The position numbers and the translations under genes were made by a program. 64,000 nt of DNA from positions 1 through 64,000 of the forward strand of contig NZ_JAVIDR010000008.1 of NCBI RefSeq assembly GCF_031157835.1. The letters run 5' to 3'. Source of the DNA: Acinetobacter rudis. GTDB lineage: Bacteria > Pseudomonadota > Gammaproteobacteria > Pseudomonadales > Moraxellaceae. The notes below the pieces were generated by a model that saw only the letters and a list, made by a program, of their open reading frames with translations, made no database searches and had not been told where the DNA came from. Below, one piece after another: positions 40,143 to 49,561 of the stretch (position 1 is the stretch's first letter; each line of letters begins with the position of its first letter).

Positions 40143-41330
40143 ATGACAAAAATATTGCAACAATTACGTGAAGATTGGTCAGTCTCAGCAACTGTTGCTG
40201 GTTTTTTAGCTGTGTTGATTTCTTACTCAGGCCCATTAATTATTTTTTTCCAAGCAGCTCAACAAGCTCAAGTTTCAACAGAAATGATGATCTCATGGAT
40301 TTGGGGGATTTCAATTGGTGCAGCAGTTGCAGGTACTTACTTATCAATTAAATTTAAAGTTCCTGTCATTACAGCATGGTCAGCACCAGGCACCGCACTT
40401 CTGGTCACTTTATTTCCCAATGTCTCTTTAAATGAAGCAGTTGCAGCTTATATCACCACTGCCATAGTTATTTTTATTATTGGAGTGAGTGGTTATTTTG
40501 ACAAACTACTCAAATGGATTCCCCAAGATATTGCAGCTGCAATGATGGCAGGTATCTTATTTCAATTTGGATTAGGCCTCTTTATTGCAACTGACACTAT
40601 GCCACTACTGGTATTTTGCATGTTGGTGGTTTTTTTATTTGCCAAACGATTTTCACCTCGATATGCCATGGTTTGGGTGCTACTTAGTGGTATTGGACTC
40701 AGTCTCAGTCTGGGAAATATGAACCCTGTAGATATCCATTTCAATTTAGCAATCCCACAGCTCATCCTGCCAGAGTGGACTTGGCGTTCCACACTAAATC
40801 TTGCTTTACCTTTGATCATTGTCAGTTTAACTGGTCAATTTTTACCAGGTATGGCCATCATGAAACTCAGTGGATATGATATTCCTGCCAAACCTATTAT
40901 TTCGGTCACCAGCATTGCTTCACTAGCCGTTGCCTGTGTTGGTGGTATTACCATTGTTTTAGCCTCGATTACTGCTGCGCTTTGCATGGGTAAAGATGCT
41001 CATGAGCTCAAAGAGAAACGTTATATTGCTGGCATTGCCAACGGAATATTTTATATTTTAGGTGGATTATTTGCAGGCAGTATTGTCATGTTGTTCAGTT
41101 TACTCCCTAAAGAACTGATTGCTGCGCTCGCAGGACTGGCTCTCTTAGGTGCCATTGGTAGCAATATCGCTGTGGCCATGCGTGATGATACATATCGTGA
41201 TGCAGCACTGATTACCTTTTTAGCCACCGCTTCTGGTTTGCATTTTATGGGTCTGAGCTCCGTTTTTTGGGGTATCTGTCTTGGTTTACTGGCCCATATT
41301 ATTCTCAGTAAAAAACGATTAACTGCTTAA
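40143..41330 (+). CDS. benE: Benzoate:H+ symporter BenE
   Basis: 395 aa, inner-membrane protein with about 12 hydrophobic helices and the BenE-family features LREDWSVSATVAGFLAVLISYSG at the N-terminus, ITAWSAPGTALL, and TGQFLPGMAIMKLSGYDIP. AGGAGG lies about 10 nt before the ATG. It provides a second benzoate transporter besides BenK, of an unrelated family. Last gene of the ben operon. Confidence 0.94.
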   Translation: MTKILQQLREDWSVSATVAGFLAVLISYSGPLIIFFQAAQQAQVSTEMMISWIWGISIGAAVAGTYLSIKFKVPVITAWSAPGTALLVTLFPNVSLNEAVAAYITTAIVIFIIGVSGYFDKLLKWIPQDIAAAMMAGILFQFGLGLFIATDTMPLLVFCMLVVFLFAKRFSPRYAMVWVLLSGIGLSLSLGNMNPVDIHFNLAIPQLILPEWTWRSTLNLALPLIIVSLTGQFLPGMAIMKLSGYDIPAKPIISVTSIASLAVACVGGITIVLASITAALCMGKDAHELKEKRYIAGIANGIFYILGGLFAGSIVMLFSLLPKELIAALAGLALLGAIGSNIAVAMRDDTYRDAALITFLATASGLHFMGLSSVFWGICLGLLAHIILSKKRLTA

Positions 41331-41412
41331 TTATTTACTGTTTATGCTTACAAGCGAATTGAGTTAAAAGCAGGAATAAGCATAAATTCCCAGTCAAGCA
41401 CATTAAAATGAC

Positions 41413-41442
41413 TGTACTTCACTCCATCATAGGTGAAGTACA
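41413..41442. terminator. Hairpin between benE and the convergent exported-protein gene
   Basis: TGTACTTCAC and GTGAAGTACA form a perfect 10-bp stem with a 10-nt loop. The T runs are weak on both sides (TTTTA), so it may be a poor bidirectional terminator. Confidence 0.5.
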
Positions 41443-41469
41443 TAAATCATTTTATGTCCAATAAGAAGA

Positions 41470-42324
41470 CTATTTTTTTACTGATTTTTTCTCAATATAA
41501 CTACTCGTTTTACGATCAAATTCAAATGTTTTATAACTTATCTCTGCTTTTTTTAACTGAGCTCCGACACCTTTATAACGCACCTGAATAGGATAATAGG
41601 TACTCTTATTCGGTATCACTTTTAATGTAGAAGTCGTTGTCCATGCCATCTCTGGACGATCTGCATAAAAGCTGCTGGTATCGCCGCCAGCATCACCGAT
41701 GAAAACCCATTGAATAGGTGTTTGTTCAGCCAATAACAAAGCGTACCAACCTGATGAACTCTGCCCACCTGCACCTGAAAACTCAGCCTCAAAATAACTT
41801 CCTGTAAGCTCTGGGCCAAAAGCTTGTATATTTTTACTCACTTGTTCGAGGTCAAGTTTTAACTCCCCATCACCACCTGGTAAATCGGTCATATTAAACT
41901 TTGAGTTAACTAAATAATATCGGCCATCGATTTGTTTAAAAATAAACATATCAGCATCTGCACTACAAGCACGACAACTCATAATTTGGCCGTCATAATA
42001 TTTATTTTTCTGCATGACTAACAAATAACGCAGTTCACCTGAAGTATTTTTATAACTTACTACTGGTAATAAACTGAGTAGATACTGTTCTTTTTCAGTA
42101 CCACGTACTTGAATAATCGCTTTAGGTGCGGAGGAAATATGTTCTAACTCTTCTGGAACAGCTAAAGCTTGTGTCTGATAAATACGGGACAATATTTGTT
42201 CCATATTTAGACTACTCACATTTACCGATGATTTTTCATAAACCAATGCTTCATCCGGTTTTGCCATACTTAATGTTGGGGCTAAACATACCGCCATCAT
42301 GATGATAGAAAAAAATTTCTGCAC
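41470..42324 (-). CDS. Exported protein of unknown function
   Basis: 284 aa. I place the start at a GTG (42324) because AGGGA lies 5 nt upstream and it gives a clean signal peptide (MQKFFSIIMMAVCLAPTLSM, cleavage after AMA-type site near A22). An upstream in-frame TTG lacks this. The mature protein has a CRAC cysteine pair near the middle (SCRACSAD), a GAGGQSSSGW segment and a C-terminal lysine-rich tail. No family recognised. The TonB receptor gene lies upstream on the same strand, but a strong terminator separates them. Confidence 0.65.
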   Translation of the reverse strand: MQKFFSIIMMAVCLAPTLSMAKPDEALVYEKSSVNVSSLNMEQILSRIYQTQALAVPEELEHISSAPKAIIQVRGTEKEQYLLSLLPVVSYKNTSGELRYLLVMQKNKYYDGQIMSCRACSADADMFIFKQIDGRYYLVNSKFNMTDLPGGDGELKLDLEQVSKNIQAFGPELTGSYFEAEFSGAGGQSSSGWYALLLAEQTPIQWVFIGDAGGDTSSFYADRPEMAWTTTSTLKVIPNKSTYYPIQVRYKGVGAQLKKAEISYKTFEFDRKTSSYIEKKSVKK

Positions 42325-42412
42325 ATTAGTCCCTTTGTATTTCAAATATGAGTTCGTAATTTAAACTAATATAGATTAAAGCATTTAAGCTATAACAATA
42401 GCGAGATTCAAT

Positions 42413-42447
42413 CAAAAAGCCAAAGTGCATACTAATGCGCTTTGGCT
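42413..42447 (-). terminator. Terminator of the TonB-receptor gene
   Basis: On the minus strand AGCCAAAGCGCAT and ATGCACTTTGGCT form a 13-bp stem (one G-U) with a 4-nt loop, followed by TTTTTG. It lies 26 bp after the receptor stop codon. Confidence 0.85.
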
Positions 42448-42472
42448 TAATCAAACAACACAAAAACTAACT

Positions 42473-45304
42473 TTAGAATGACAGTTTAAAGTTGAGATAA
42501 TAATTTCGACCAATCTGACTGCTATAACGATTTAAATAGTTTGTTCCTGACATATCTACAGTGTAATGATCAAAAAGATTATTAATACCAAAACCAAGTT
42601 CTGCACCATTCAATTTTTTTATGCCTGGAACTTTAAAATTTGCACAAGCAAAAATATCATGAGAAATTTCACTGCCAATCTTTAAACGCTCTGCTGCAAC
42701 ACCCGTTTGATTTAAAATCGCTGCTGCGTTGGTAATGTTATAACCGCTATAATATTGCGCACCCCAGCCAAATGTCCAAACATCATTGGCTTTAAAGCTA
42801 AAAGAAGCATTTGCACGGTGGCGAATTGGATCACCAGAAGCACTACCGTCTAACTTACTTTCCCATCCTCCTGTGAGGTTGGTTTGTTGAATATATTGAT
42901 CGACATATGTATAGCCAAGATTGAAATTTGCATCGCCGAGTAAACTATCAAAACGATAACTCAATGCCGTGTCTATACCACTGGTTTTTAGACCTAATGC
43001 ATTAAATGGTTGAGTATTAATACTTTCTACTTGACCTTGAGCATTACGAATCACTCGACCTGGGAAACGATCTTCATTATTCAACACATACTCAGCATTA
43101 GGTGTAGCAATATTATTATCTTTTTCAATTTGGAAATAATCAACAGACCATCTCAAATCGGGCACCCAATCAGGAGTAAATACCACCCCAACGTTATAAC
43201 TCTTTGATGATTCTGGTGTAATGGATGGATTTCCACCACCTATTTCTGTATAGCCTCCAAGTTCTTTACCTGTTCTAGGATCAACTAGTGTGGAGTTATG
43301 TACAGATGTACTGTTAAGCTCAGCAAGCTGTGCTAATTTAGGTGCAATAAAACCTTCACTATATGAGGCACGTAATAGAACTTGATCATTGGGAGCAAAT
43401 CTAAAACCAATCGTTGGACTAATTGCATCAAACTTGGTTTTATCTTGATAATTATAACCTGTTAATACTGAGTTATAACCTGTAGCTGAATCAACGGTAT
43501 ATTGTGGCGTTCGAGAGTCAATTGCAAACTCCTCATAACGACCAGCAACTTGAACATCTAATAATTTTGCCCAAGGTAAATCCATTTCAGGTGAAATAAA
43601 CGGAATGCTCAATTCTAAATAGGCACTTTTAGCCTCCATATTGCGCTCAATCGGTTTGCGCCATGGATTATCAACATGTTGATGATCTGCAAAACCCTCG
43701 GTTTCTGTTTTACTATACTCAAGGCCAGTAGCCATACTAATATCACCAGCGTACCAAGAATAAACCGAGCCTGCGCCACGAAGTGCAAAATCATTCACTG
43801 TTGATTGAGTTTGAGTTTTTGGGTAATTCCAGTATTTAGCAATAACATCAGTTCCATCGGTTGTTGTATCTTTAATCAGATTAATTAATCCTGCATCTAA
43901 ATCTTTTGCCCATGCAATAGCTCCCGGATTTTTACTCCCCCGACGTGGATAATTCACCATAACATTTGCTCGGCTCCACGAATAATCCGCAGAAAGTGTA
44001 AAGTTAGGTGTTAAATCAAAGGTAAATCCTGTTGCTAAACGCTTGGTTTCATTTTCGGTTTTACGATAAGACTTTTCCCCGATATCAGACCAATTCACAG
44101 GATAATTAACCTGAACCTCTTTACCAAATGGGTTTGCTGGATTATCAGCTTTATATGTAACAACCCCATAACCATGTGGTGTGGTTAAATGCTTGCCTTC
44201 TTCTTTATCATAAGCCCCTTCAAGATAAACATTTAAACGATCAGAAAAATCACGGTTAATTGCCAAACTATAAGCTTCAGTTTTGGTTTCTAAAGCAATC
44301 TGAGTTTGATCTGACCAAGCACTCATTTGATTAGATAGACCTAAAGCATAGCCTTTACCAAGTTGACTAACATCACCATTCCAACCTTTAGGAATGTGGG
44401 CTGCAGTATAAGTGCCATCATCATTTTTAATACGAAGGTTAACCAAATGTCCTGCTGGTGGAGATGAGGCATTATTGAGTGAATCTGGATTATTTTTTAA
44501 TTGTCGATTACGCCCGATATTACGCCAATTTTTTTCAGCATGTTTTAATACATCTTGATCACGTTTAGATGCAGTAAAGAGTACCTGAGTACGACCATCC
44601 TCAAGGGCAAAACCACTCACTAAACTTACTGTTTTAGTCGGTTGGCCATTTCCTGTGGTATCTTCATAACGCATGCTTACTTCTGTTCCAATATAATCAC
44701 GCTTTAATACCACATTAATTACACCACCGATCGCTCCAGAACCGTAAATAGCAGATGCTGATGTAGGTAAAACCTCAATACGTTCAATTGCCTCCAAGGG
44801 AATATTATTTAAATTCGGTTGATCAGTACTTTCAGCCGTACCACGATTACCAATACCTGCTGTACGACGACCATTAATTAAAATCAAAGTATGATTCGCA
44901 CCTAAGCCCCTTAAATTGATTTGACTCGTAGTACCTGTAAACCCTGAACCAGAGCTGTTTGGCGTTGAGGTTGCCTGTGGTAATAATTTGGTGATCAAAG
45001 CACTGACATTATTAACACCCGTATTTTTAATTTCTTCTTTTGTAATTACTGTATAAGGTTGGACATCATTTTCTGTTCTTGGAATATCCATATTCCCTTC
45101 TTTTAATGCCTGCTGTTGATATTCAGCCTCCATTTCAATAACAGGTAATACGACAACTTCATTTGCTATATCTTGTGCCCAAGCCATTGAAGGTGAGATC
45201 CCCATAAACACTGATATATAAATCATTTTTCTAATTATTTGTGCATAGGGATTGGGTTTAAAGTTCAGTAACTGTGTAGATGGTCGTGGAATAAATGACG
45301 ACAT
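42473..45304 (-). CDS. TonB-dependent outer-membrane receptor, iron-regulated
   Basis: 943 aa. A long N-region precedes a signal peptide (MIYISVFMGISPSMAWAQ, cleavage near residue 43). The plug domain (about 75-200) has VITKEEIKNTGVNNVSALI, INLRGLGANHTLILINGRR and IERIEVLPTSASAIYGSGAIGGVINVV. The rest is a 22-strand-type barrel with a RASYSEGF motif and a terminal FKLSF ending in phenylalanine. AGGAAG lies 7 nt before the ATG, and a strong Fur box sits 73 bp upstream, so it should be induced by iron shortage. Ligand unknown; ferric siderophore is likely, though this subclass also takes other ligands. Confidence 0.9.
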   Translation of the reverse strand: MSSFIPRPSTQLLNFKPNPYAQIIRKMIYISVFMGISPSMAWAQDIANEVVVLPVIEMEAEYQQQALKEGNMDIPRTENDVQPYTVITKEEIKNTGVNNVSALITKLLPQATSTPNSSGSGFTGTTSQINLRGLGANHTLILINGRRTAGIGNRGTAESTDQPNLNNIPLEAIERIEVLPTSASAIYGSGAIGGVINVVLKRDYIGTEVSMRYEDTTGNGQPTKTVSLVSGFALEDGRTQVLFTASKRDQDVLKHAEKNWRNIGRNRQLKNNPDSLNNASSPPAGHLVNLRIKNDDGTYTAAHIPKGWNGDVSQLGKGYALGLSNQMSAWSDQTQIALETKTEAYSLAINRDFSDRLNVYLEGAYDKEEGKHLTTPHGYGVVTYKADNPANPFGKEVQVNYPVNWSDIGEKSYRKTENETKRLATGFTFDLTPNFTLSADYSWSRANVMVNYPRRGSKNPGAIAWAKDLDAGLINLIKDTTTDGTDVIAKYWNYPKTQTQSTVNDFALRGAGSVYSWYAGDISMATGLEYSKTETEGFADHQHVDNPWRKPIERNMEAKSAYLELSIPFISPEMDLPWAKLLDVQVAGRYEEFAIDSRTPQYTVDSATGYNSVLTGYNYQDKTKFDAISPTIGFRFAPNDQVLLRASYSEGFIAPKLAQLAELNSTSVHNSTLVDPRTGKELGGYTEIGGGNPSITPESSKSYNVGVVFTPDWVPDLRWSVDYFQIEKDNNIATPNAEYVLNNEDRFPGRVIRNAQGQVESINTQPFNALGLKTSGIDTALSYRFDSLLGDANFNLGYTYVDQYIQQTNLTGGWESKLDGSASGDPIRHRANASFSFKANDVWTFGWGAQYYSGYNITNAAAILNQTGVAAERLKIGSEISHDIFACANFKVPGIKKLNGAELGFGINNLFDHYTVDMSGTNYLNRYSSQIGRNYYLNFKLSF

Positions 45305-45376
45305 ATCTTTACTTCCTGTTTTATATGAAATTTACAAATTGGCACAAATCATACACGCTTTATTCTCAATTACAAT

Positions 45377-45395
45377 AATAATGATAATCATTTTC
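45377..45395. promoter_or_regulatory. Fur box upstream of the TonB receptor
   Basis: AATAATGATAATCATTTTC matches the 19-bp consensus GATAATGATAATCATTATC at 17 positions. Flanking ATTATTATT extends the repeat, which would allow two overlapping Fur dimers. Confidence 0.85.
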
Positions 45396-45464
45396 ATTAT
45401 TATTAAATAAAAATCCATCTTCATCTAATACAATGATTTTAAAAATTAAATAATTTTTAAACAT

Positions 45465-45486
45465 AAAAAAGCCCCTTACTTGGGGC
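45465..45486 (-). terminator. Terminator of the DUF475 gene
   Basis: A short GC stem (GCCCC and GGGGC, 6-nt loop) followed on the minus strand by six T, 33 bp after the stop codon. Confidence 0.75.
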
Positions 45487-45518
45487 AAAATGCGGCTTAA
45501 AACCACCTTATTAAAATT

Positions 45519-46580
45519 CTATTGAGATACGCTATTTTTTTGATGTGAGATTGATGCAATGCTCGACCAAATAATAAAAAATATTCCTATTAAACCCGTA
45601 ATTATTTCTGAAATATGCCAACCTGTTGCACTAGCCAACATAATCAGTGCCAATGCGCCAATTGCATAATGTGCACCATGCTCAAGGTAGATATAACTTT
45701 CTAAAGTCCCCTGATCTACTAAATATACAGTAAGCGAACGAATAAACATCGCCCCAATGGCCAATCCCAGCATAATCACCACAATATCATTTGAAATTGC
45801 AAATGCACCGAGCACGCCATCAAAACTAAAAGAAGCATCTAATATTTCCAAATATACAAATCCTGCAATTCCCCCTTTTAAAATAGTAGAAGACACCACA
45901 GAATGATCCGTTGCGGTACTTTGCTCACCAGCAAGAAAATGGCTCAACACTTGCACACCAATATAAATAACAATCCCCCAAATACCAGCCATCATAACCA
46001 CAAAGCGTTTATCCTCAGCCACAAAAACATTCATGAATAATAATATGGATAAAGCAATAAACACTTCTATCGCGGCGATTTTACCCAATTGAGTAAAGCG
46101 TTGTTCTAACCATTTAAACCATTGGATCTCTTTATCTTGATCAAAAATAAAATGTAAAAATACCAATAATAAAAACATACCACCGAAAGCAACAATCTCA
46201 GCATGATGATCTGCAAGTTTGGCAGCATAAATCGTAGGTTGATTTAATGCTAATTGAGCGACTTCAAACATGCTCAAATCACTAGTTAATGCAACAATTA
46301 ATAATGGAAAAAGTAAACGCATTCCAAATACAGCAACCAAAATTCCTAAAGTCAAAAACAACATCTTCCAAAATGGATTCCAATGTTTTAAAACGGCAGC
46401 ATTGACTACTGCATTATCAAATGACAGAGAAACTTCCATAACCGCTAAAATGAGTGTTGCACTGACCACTTGCAGCATTGCAGCTCCACCAGCATGAACA
46501 CCATGATGATAGCCCCAATAGGCTGAGAGCAAGAGACAAGCAATTGAAACTAGGATGGAAAACTTAAAATACTTCAGCAT
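45519..46580 (-). CDS. DUF475/TerC-superfamily membrane protein, probable Mn2+ exporter
   Basis: 353 aa from the ATG at 46580; an in-frame TTG 21 bp upstream is less likely. About nine TM helices. Two inverted-repeat acidic motifs lie in membrane segments, EVSLSFDNAVVNAAV and ILDASFSFDGVLGAF; they are typical of the LysE/TerC metal transporter group, where the acidic residues bind metal. A yybP-ykoY-type riboswitch upstream implies that it is switched on by manganese, so export of Mn2+ (or metal loading of exported enzymes) is likely. Its own ribosome site is weak and lies just after a leader ORF. Confidence 0.85.
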   Translation of the reverse strand: MLKYFKFSILVSIACLLLSAYWGYHHGVHAGGAAMLQVVSATLILAVMEVSLSFDNAVVNAAVLKHWNPFWKMLFLTLGILVAVFGMRLLFPLLIVALTSDLSMFEVAQLALNQPTIYAAKLADHHAEIVAFGGMFLLLVFLHFIFDQDKEIQWFKWLEQRFTQLGKIAAIEVFIALSILLFMNVFVAEDKRFVVMMAGIWGIVIYIGVQVLSHFLAGEQSTATDHSVVSSTILKGGIAGFVYLEILDASFSFDGVLGAFAISNDIVVIMLGLAIGAMFIRSLTVYLVDQGTLESYIYLEHGAHYAIGALALIMLASATGWHISEIITGLIGIFFIIWSSIASISHQKNSVSQ

Positions 46581-46590
46581 TATATTTTCT

Positions 46591-46614
46591 CTAGCTAGCA
46601 AGATAAAAACCCAT
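46591..46614 (-). CDS. Seven-residue leader ORF (MGFYLAS) before the DUF475 gene
   Basis: ATG at 46614 with an excellent AGGAGGGG 6 nt upstream, seven codons, TAG at 46591. The DUF475 ATG follows 10 nt after the stop. Nearly the whole mini-ORF lies in the loop and 3' arm of a perfect hairpin. Translation would melt the hairpin and could hand ribosomes to the weakly initiated main gene. Too short to prove by sequence alone. Confidence 0.5.
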   Translation of the reverse strand: MGFYLAS

Positions 46615-46637
46615 GACTTACCCCTCCTTGCTAGCTA
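46592..46637 (-). promoter_or_regulatory. Hairpin enclosing the leader ORF (likely riboswitch expression platform)
   Basis: TAGCTAGCAAG and CTTGCTAGCTA form a perfect 11-bp stem with a 24-nt loop. The 5' arm merges into the leader ORF's AGGAGGGG, and the 3' arm ends 11 nt before the DUF475 ATG. No T run follows, so control of translation is more likely than termination. Confidence 0.6.
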
Positions 46638-46659
46638 AAGAATCTCAACAAGAAAAGTA

Positions 46660-46785
46660 AATCAAAGGTCTTGCCAACAGGAAAACATTACGTTTTTTGC
46701 TATGATGACCATGCTTTAGATAAGCAATTATGTTGATCATCACCTATTTACATTGCGTAAATAGCGGCTACTCCCCAATGAAGAA
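46660..46785 (-). ncRNA. yybP-ykoY-type manganese riboswitch
   Basis: On the minus strand the leader has the two signature blocks of this family in order: GGGGAGTAGCC (46776-46766), then GGCAAGACCTTTGAT (46675-46661). Between them are a hairpin CTATTTAC/GTAAATAG and a second stem GATGATC/GGTCATC with a CAACATA segment. The class binds Mn2+ and controls TerC, DUF475 and P-type ATPase genes, which fits the gene downstream. Ends are approximate. Confidence 0.85.
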
Positions 46786-46820
46786 GTGTATTTTTAATCA
46801 AATAATTCACAAATGCAAGA

Positions 46821-46852
46821 TAAAAAGCCCGCTATTTTATTAGTAGCGGGCT
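46821..46852 (-). terminator. Terminator of the emrAB-like operon
   Basis: AGCCCGCTA and TAGCGGGCT form a 9-bp stem, followed on the minus strand by TTTTTA. It lies 22 bp after the emrB-like stop codon and just upstream of the riboswitch. Confidence 0.85.
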
Positions 46853-46873
46853 CCTTATTAATTTGACGAGAAA

Positions 46874-48400
46874 TTAGTGTGCATGCCCTGCACCAACACT
46901 ACTTTTCGGTTTTGGACACAGCCAAATGATTAATCCTGCAAAGATAAAAATCATCGCAAAAATAAAAAACACATGATTGACAGATAAAGTCAGTGCTTCT
47001 TTATTCACTAAATCAGAAATAATGCCTAATGCCCTTTCTGAACTGATCCCCTGTTGGATTAATTGAGATTGGGTATGTTCGGTATGTAAAGTTCCAACCA
47101 AATCACTCCGTGATGATTTCGCAAAATCATCCCACAGTGTTACCGCAGCTGAAGCGCCAATTGCCCCCGCCATTGTTCTAACAAAGTTCATTAACCCTGC
47201 CGCTGATGCCATTTCATCAAGACGTACTGCACCTAAGGCAAGATTAGATAATGGAATAAAGAAAAATGGTACAGCGAAACCTTGAATAATCTGAGGTAAA
47301 GCCAGCGCCATAAAATCGGCATCATTTGACCAAAAGGCACGCATCAATGTCACTATTCCAAGCACCATTAGCCCAAAGCAAGAGAGTGCTCTTGGATCGT
47401 ACTTGGTGGCCATTTTTGCAACAATAGGAGACATCATTAAACTGCCAAAACCCATTGTTGCAGTTAAATAGCCAGCCCATGTTGCGGTATACCCCATGTT
47501 AAGTTGTAACCACTGAGGAATAAGCACAATACTGCCAAAAAAGGCTGCAAAGGCAAAAGCCAAAGACAAGGTTGCAATGGAAAAGCCCCGATAACGAAAA
47601 ATCCGAACATTCACCACAGGATGCTGATCGGTCATCTCCCAAATCATAAAGACAATAAACCCTAGTACCGTAATAATCGCCAATGCAACGATGATATTAC
47701 TATTGAACCAGTCATATTCATGTCCTAAATCCAGCATTAATTGTAATGCACCAATCCAGATCACTAACAATGCCAAACCAATGGCATCAATTTTTAGCTT
47801 CGCTGTTGGTGTCTCAATCCCACGCAATAAACGGAAAGCACCATAAGCACATAACACGCCGACAGGGATATTAATAAAGAAGATCCAATGCCAAGACCAA
47901 TTATCACTGATCGAGCCTCCTAATATTGGGCCTAAAATTGGTCCAACAACGGTAGTCATTGCCCACATTCCCATAGCCTGCGATTGCTTTTCAGGAGGGA
48001 AAATTCGCATCAATAAGGTTTGTGAAAGCGGCATAATTGGACCACCAAAAATGCCTTGCCCAATACGACAGATTACCAACATCGCTAAGCTATTGGATAA
48101 ACCACATAATATTGAAAATGTAGTAAAGCCGATCAAACTAACAATAAAAATACGTACTGCACCAAAACGTCCAGCAAGCCACCCTGTTAATGGAACACAA
48201 ATTGCCTCAGCAACAGCATACGAGGTAATCACCCAAGTACCTTGGGAACTAGAAACAGCTAAACTTCCAGTAATATGTGGGACGGAGACATTGGCGATGG
48301 TCATGTCGAGCACCACCATAAAATTTGCCAAGGCCAATACAAAGGCAGCTAATAGTAATGTGGGCCCCTTGAGCTCTCCTGGTAGAGTGAGATCTTTCAT
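46874..48400 (-). CDS. emrB: EmrB/QacA-like DHA2 MFS efflux pump
   Basis: 508 aa from the ATG at 48400, 14 TM helices. Shows ALANFMVVLDMTIANVSVPHI in helix 1, GWLAGRFGAVR in loop 2-3, and the motif C stretch GPILGPILGGSISD. EmrB pumps hydrophobic compounds and uncouplers out with an adaptor (EmrA) and an outer-membrane channel (TolC). The adaptor gene lies just upstream, 6 bp away. No outer-membrane factor gene is in the window. Substrate unknown; the tail ends in a histidine-containing GAGHAH. Confidence 0.86.
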   Translation of the reverse strand: MKDLTLPGELKGPTLLLAAFVLALANFMVVLDMTIANVSVPHITGSLAVSSSQGTWVITSYAVAEAICVPLTGWLAGRFGAVRIFIVSLIGFTTFSILCGLSNSLAMLVICRIGQGIFGGPIMPLSQTLLMRIFPPEKQSQAMGMWAMTTVVGPILGPILGGSISDNWSWHWIFFINIPVGVLCAYGAFRLLRGIETPTAKLKIDAIGLALLVIWIGALQLMLDLGHEYDWFNSNIIVALAIITVLGFIVFMIWEMTDQHPVVNVRIFRYRGFSIATLSLAFAFAAFFGSIVLIPQWLQLNMGYTATWAGYLTATMGFGSLMMSPIVAKMATKYDPRALSCFGLMVLGIVTLMRAFWSNDADFMALALPQIIQGFAVPFFFIPLSNLALGAVRLDEMASAAGLMNFVRTMAGAIGASAAVTLWDDFAKSSRSDLVGTLHTEHTQSQLIQQGISSERALGIISDLVNKEALTLSVNHVFFIFAMIFIFAGLIIWLCPKPKSSVGAGHAH

Positions 48401-48406
48401 AGGCAA

Positions 48407-49561
48407 TTACTTCGATTTGAGGTCAATCGTGGCATCCATAGAAAGTCCCACACGAAGCGGATGCTGCTCTAGCTCTTTAGGATCGAGTTGAATGCGTACA
48501 GGTAAGCGTTGCACAACTTTAATCCAATTTCCTGTCGCATTTTGCGCTGGAATAAGAGCAAAAGCGGCCCCAGTACCACCAGAAAAACCAACCACTTTAC
48601 CATGATACTCAACATCTTTTCCGTAAAGATCAGAGGTTAATACAGCACTTTGCCCAACACGAACCCGCTTTAATTGGCTCTCTTTAAAGTTTGCATCGAC
48701 ATAAAGTTGTTGAATTGGCACTACGACCATCAATACTGAGCCTGGAGCAACACGTTGCCCAACTTGTAAATTACGATTCGTTACCACCCCATCTAAAGGT
48801 GCTCGAATTACAGTACGAGTTAAATCTAATTTTGCTTGGTCAACAGCCGCTTGAGCCACTAAAACGTCAGGTGTTGAGTCTTCTGAAGTACCACGTATTA
48901 ATGCTTCATTTGCAGCTAGATTGCTCTGTGCTGCTTTTTGTTTAGACTCTGCTTGTGCTAACGTAGCCTTAGCAACATTTAAATTGGCCTGTGCTGTATC
49001 TAAAGCACTCTGATAACTGCCCAGTTCTTCTTTTGAAATCGCACCCGTTGCTGCCAACTGTGCACGGCGTTGATATTCGTTTTGTGCTTTATTCAAACTT
49101 ACTTGTGATTGCACAACCTGCGCTTGCGCACTATTAATATCATCACTACTCACCAGCACTTGTGACGACAAAGAACGGCTATTTGCAGAACTTTGCGTGT
49201 ATTGACGCTTGGCTTTGGCCAACTGTGCTTCAGCTTGCTGTAAAGCAATTTGTGCATCGCGTTGATCAATAAGCGCTAAAATATCGCCTTTCTTTACTTG
49301 TTGAGTGTTGCTCACCATTACTTGCAATACTTGACCATTCAGCATGGAGGTAATTTGTGCATTTTCCGCACCAACATACGCATTATCAGTATTTACACTA
49401 TTATCGAAAAATAAGGTGATCAATGCATAAATCCCCCCAACAATAACGACAATCATAGCAACAAGAGTCAATAACTTTTTACGTTTCGATTTCATTACTG
49501 GGGTACTATTTGCAGCCCCACTTTCAACTGGGGTATCTGCCGTATTCTGTGCATCTGTCAT
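48407..49561 (-). CDS. emrA: EmrA/HlyD-like periplasmic adaptor of the efflux pump
   Basis: 384 aa. A short cytoplasmic N-terminus and one TM helix (about 29-52) lead to the biotinyl-lipoyl half motif (TSMLNGQVLQVMVSNTQQVKKGD), a long alpha-helical coiled coil rich in A and Q (about 100-225), the second half motif (RAPLDGVVTNRNLQVGQRVAPG) and a beta-barrel domain. It joins EmrB to an outer-membrane channel. First gene of the pair. Confidence 0.87.
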   Translation of the reverse strand: MTDAQNTADTPVESGAANSTPVMKSKRKKLLTLVAMIVVIVGGIYALITLFFDNSVNTDNAYVGAENAQITSMLNGQVLQVMVSNTQQVKKGDILALIDQRDAQIALQQAEAQLAKAKRQYTQSSANSRSLSSQVLVSSDDINSAQAQVVQSQVSLNKAQNEYQRRAQLAATGAISKEELGSYQSALDTAQANLNVAKATLAQAESKQKAAQSNLAANEALIRGTSEDSTPDVLVAQAAVDQAKLDLTRTVIRAPLDGVVTNRNLQVGQRVAPGSVLMVVVPIQQLYVDANFKESQLKRVRVGQSAVLTSDLYGKDVEYHGKVVGFSGGTGAAFALIPAQNATGNWIKVVQRLPVRIQLDPKELEQHPLRVGLSMDATIDLKSK

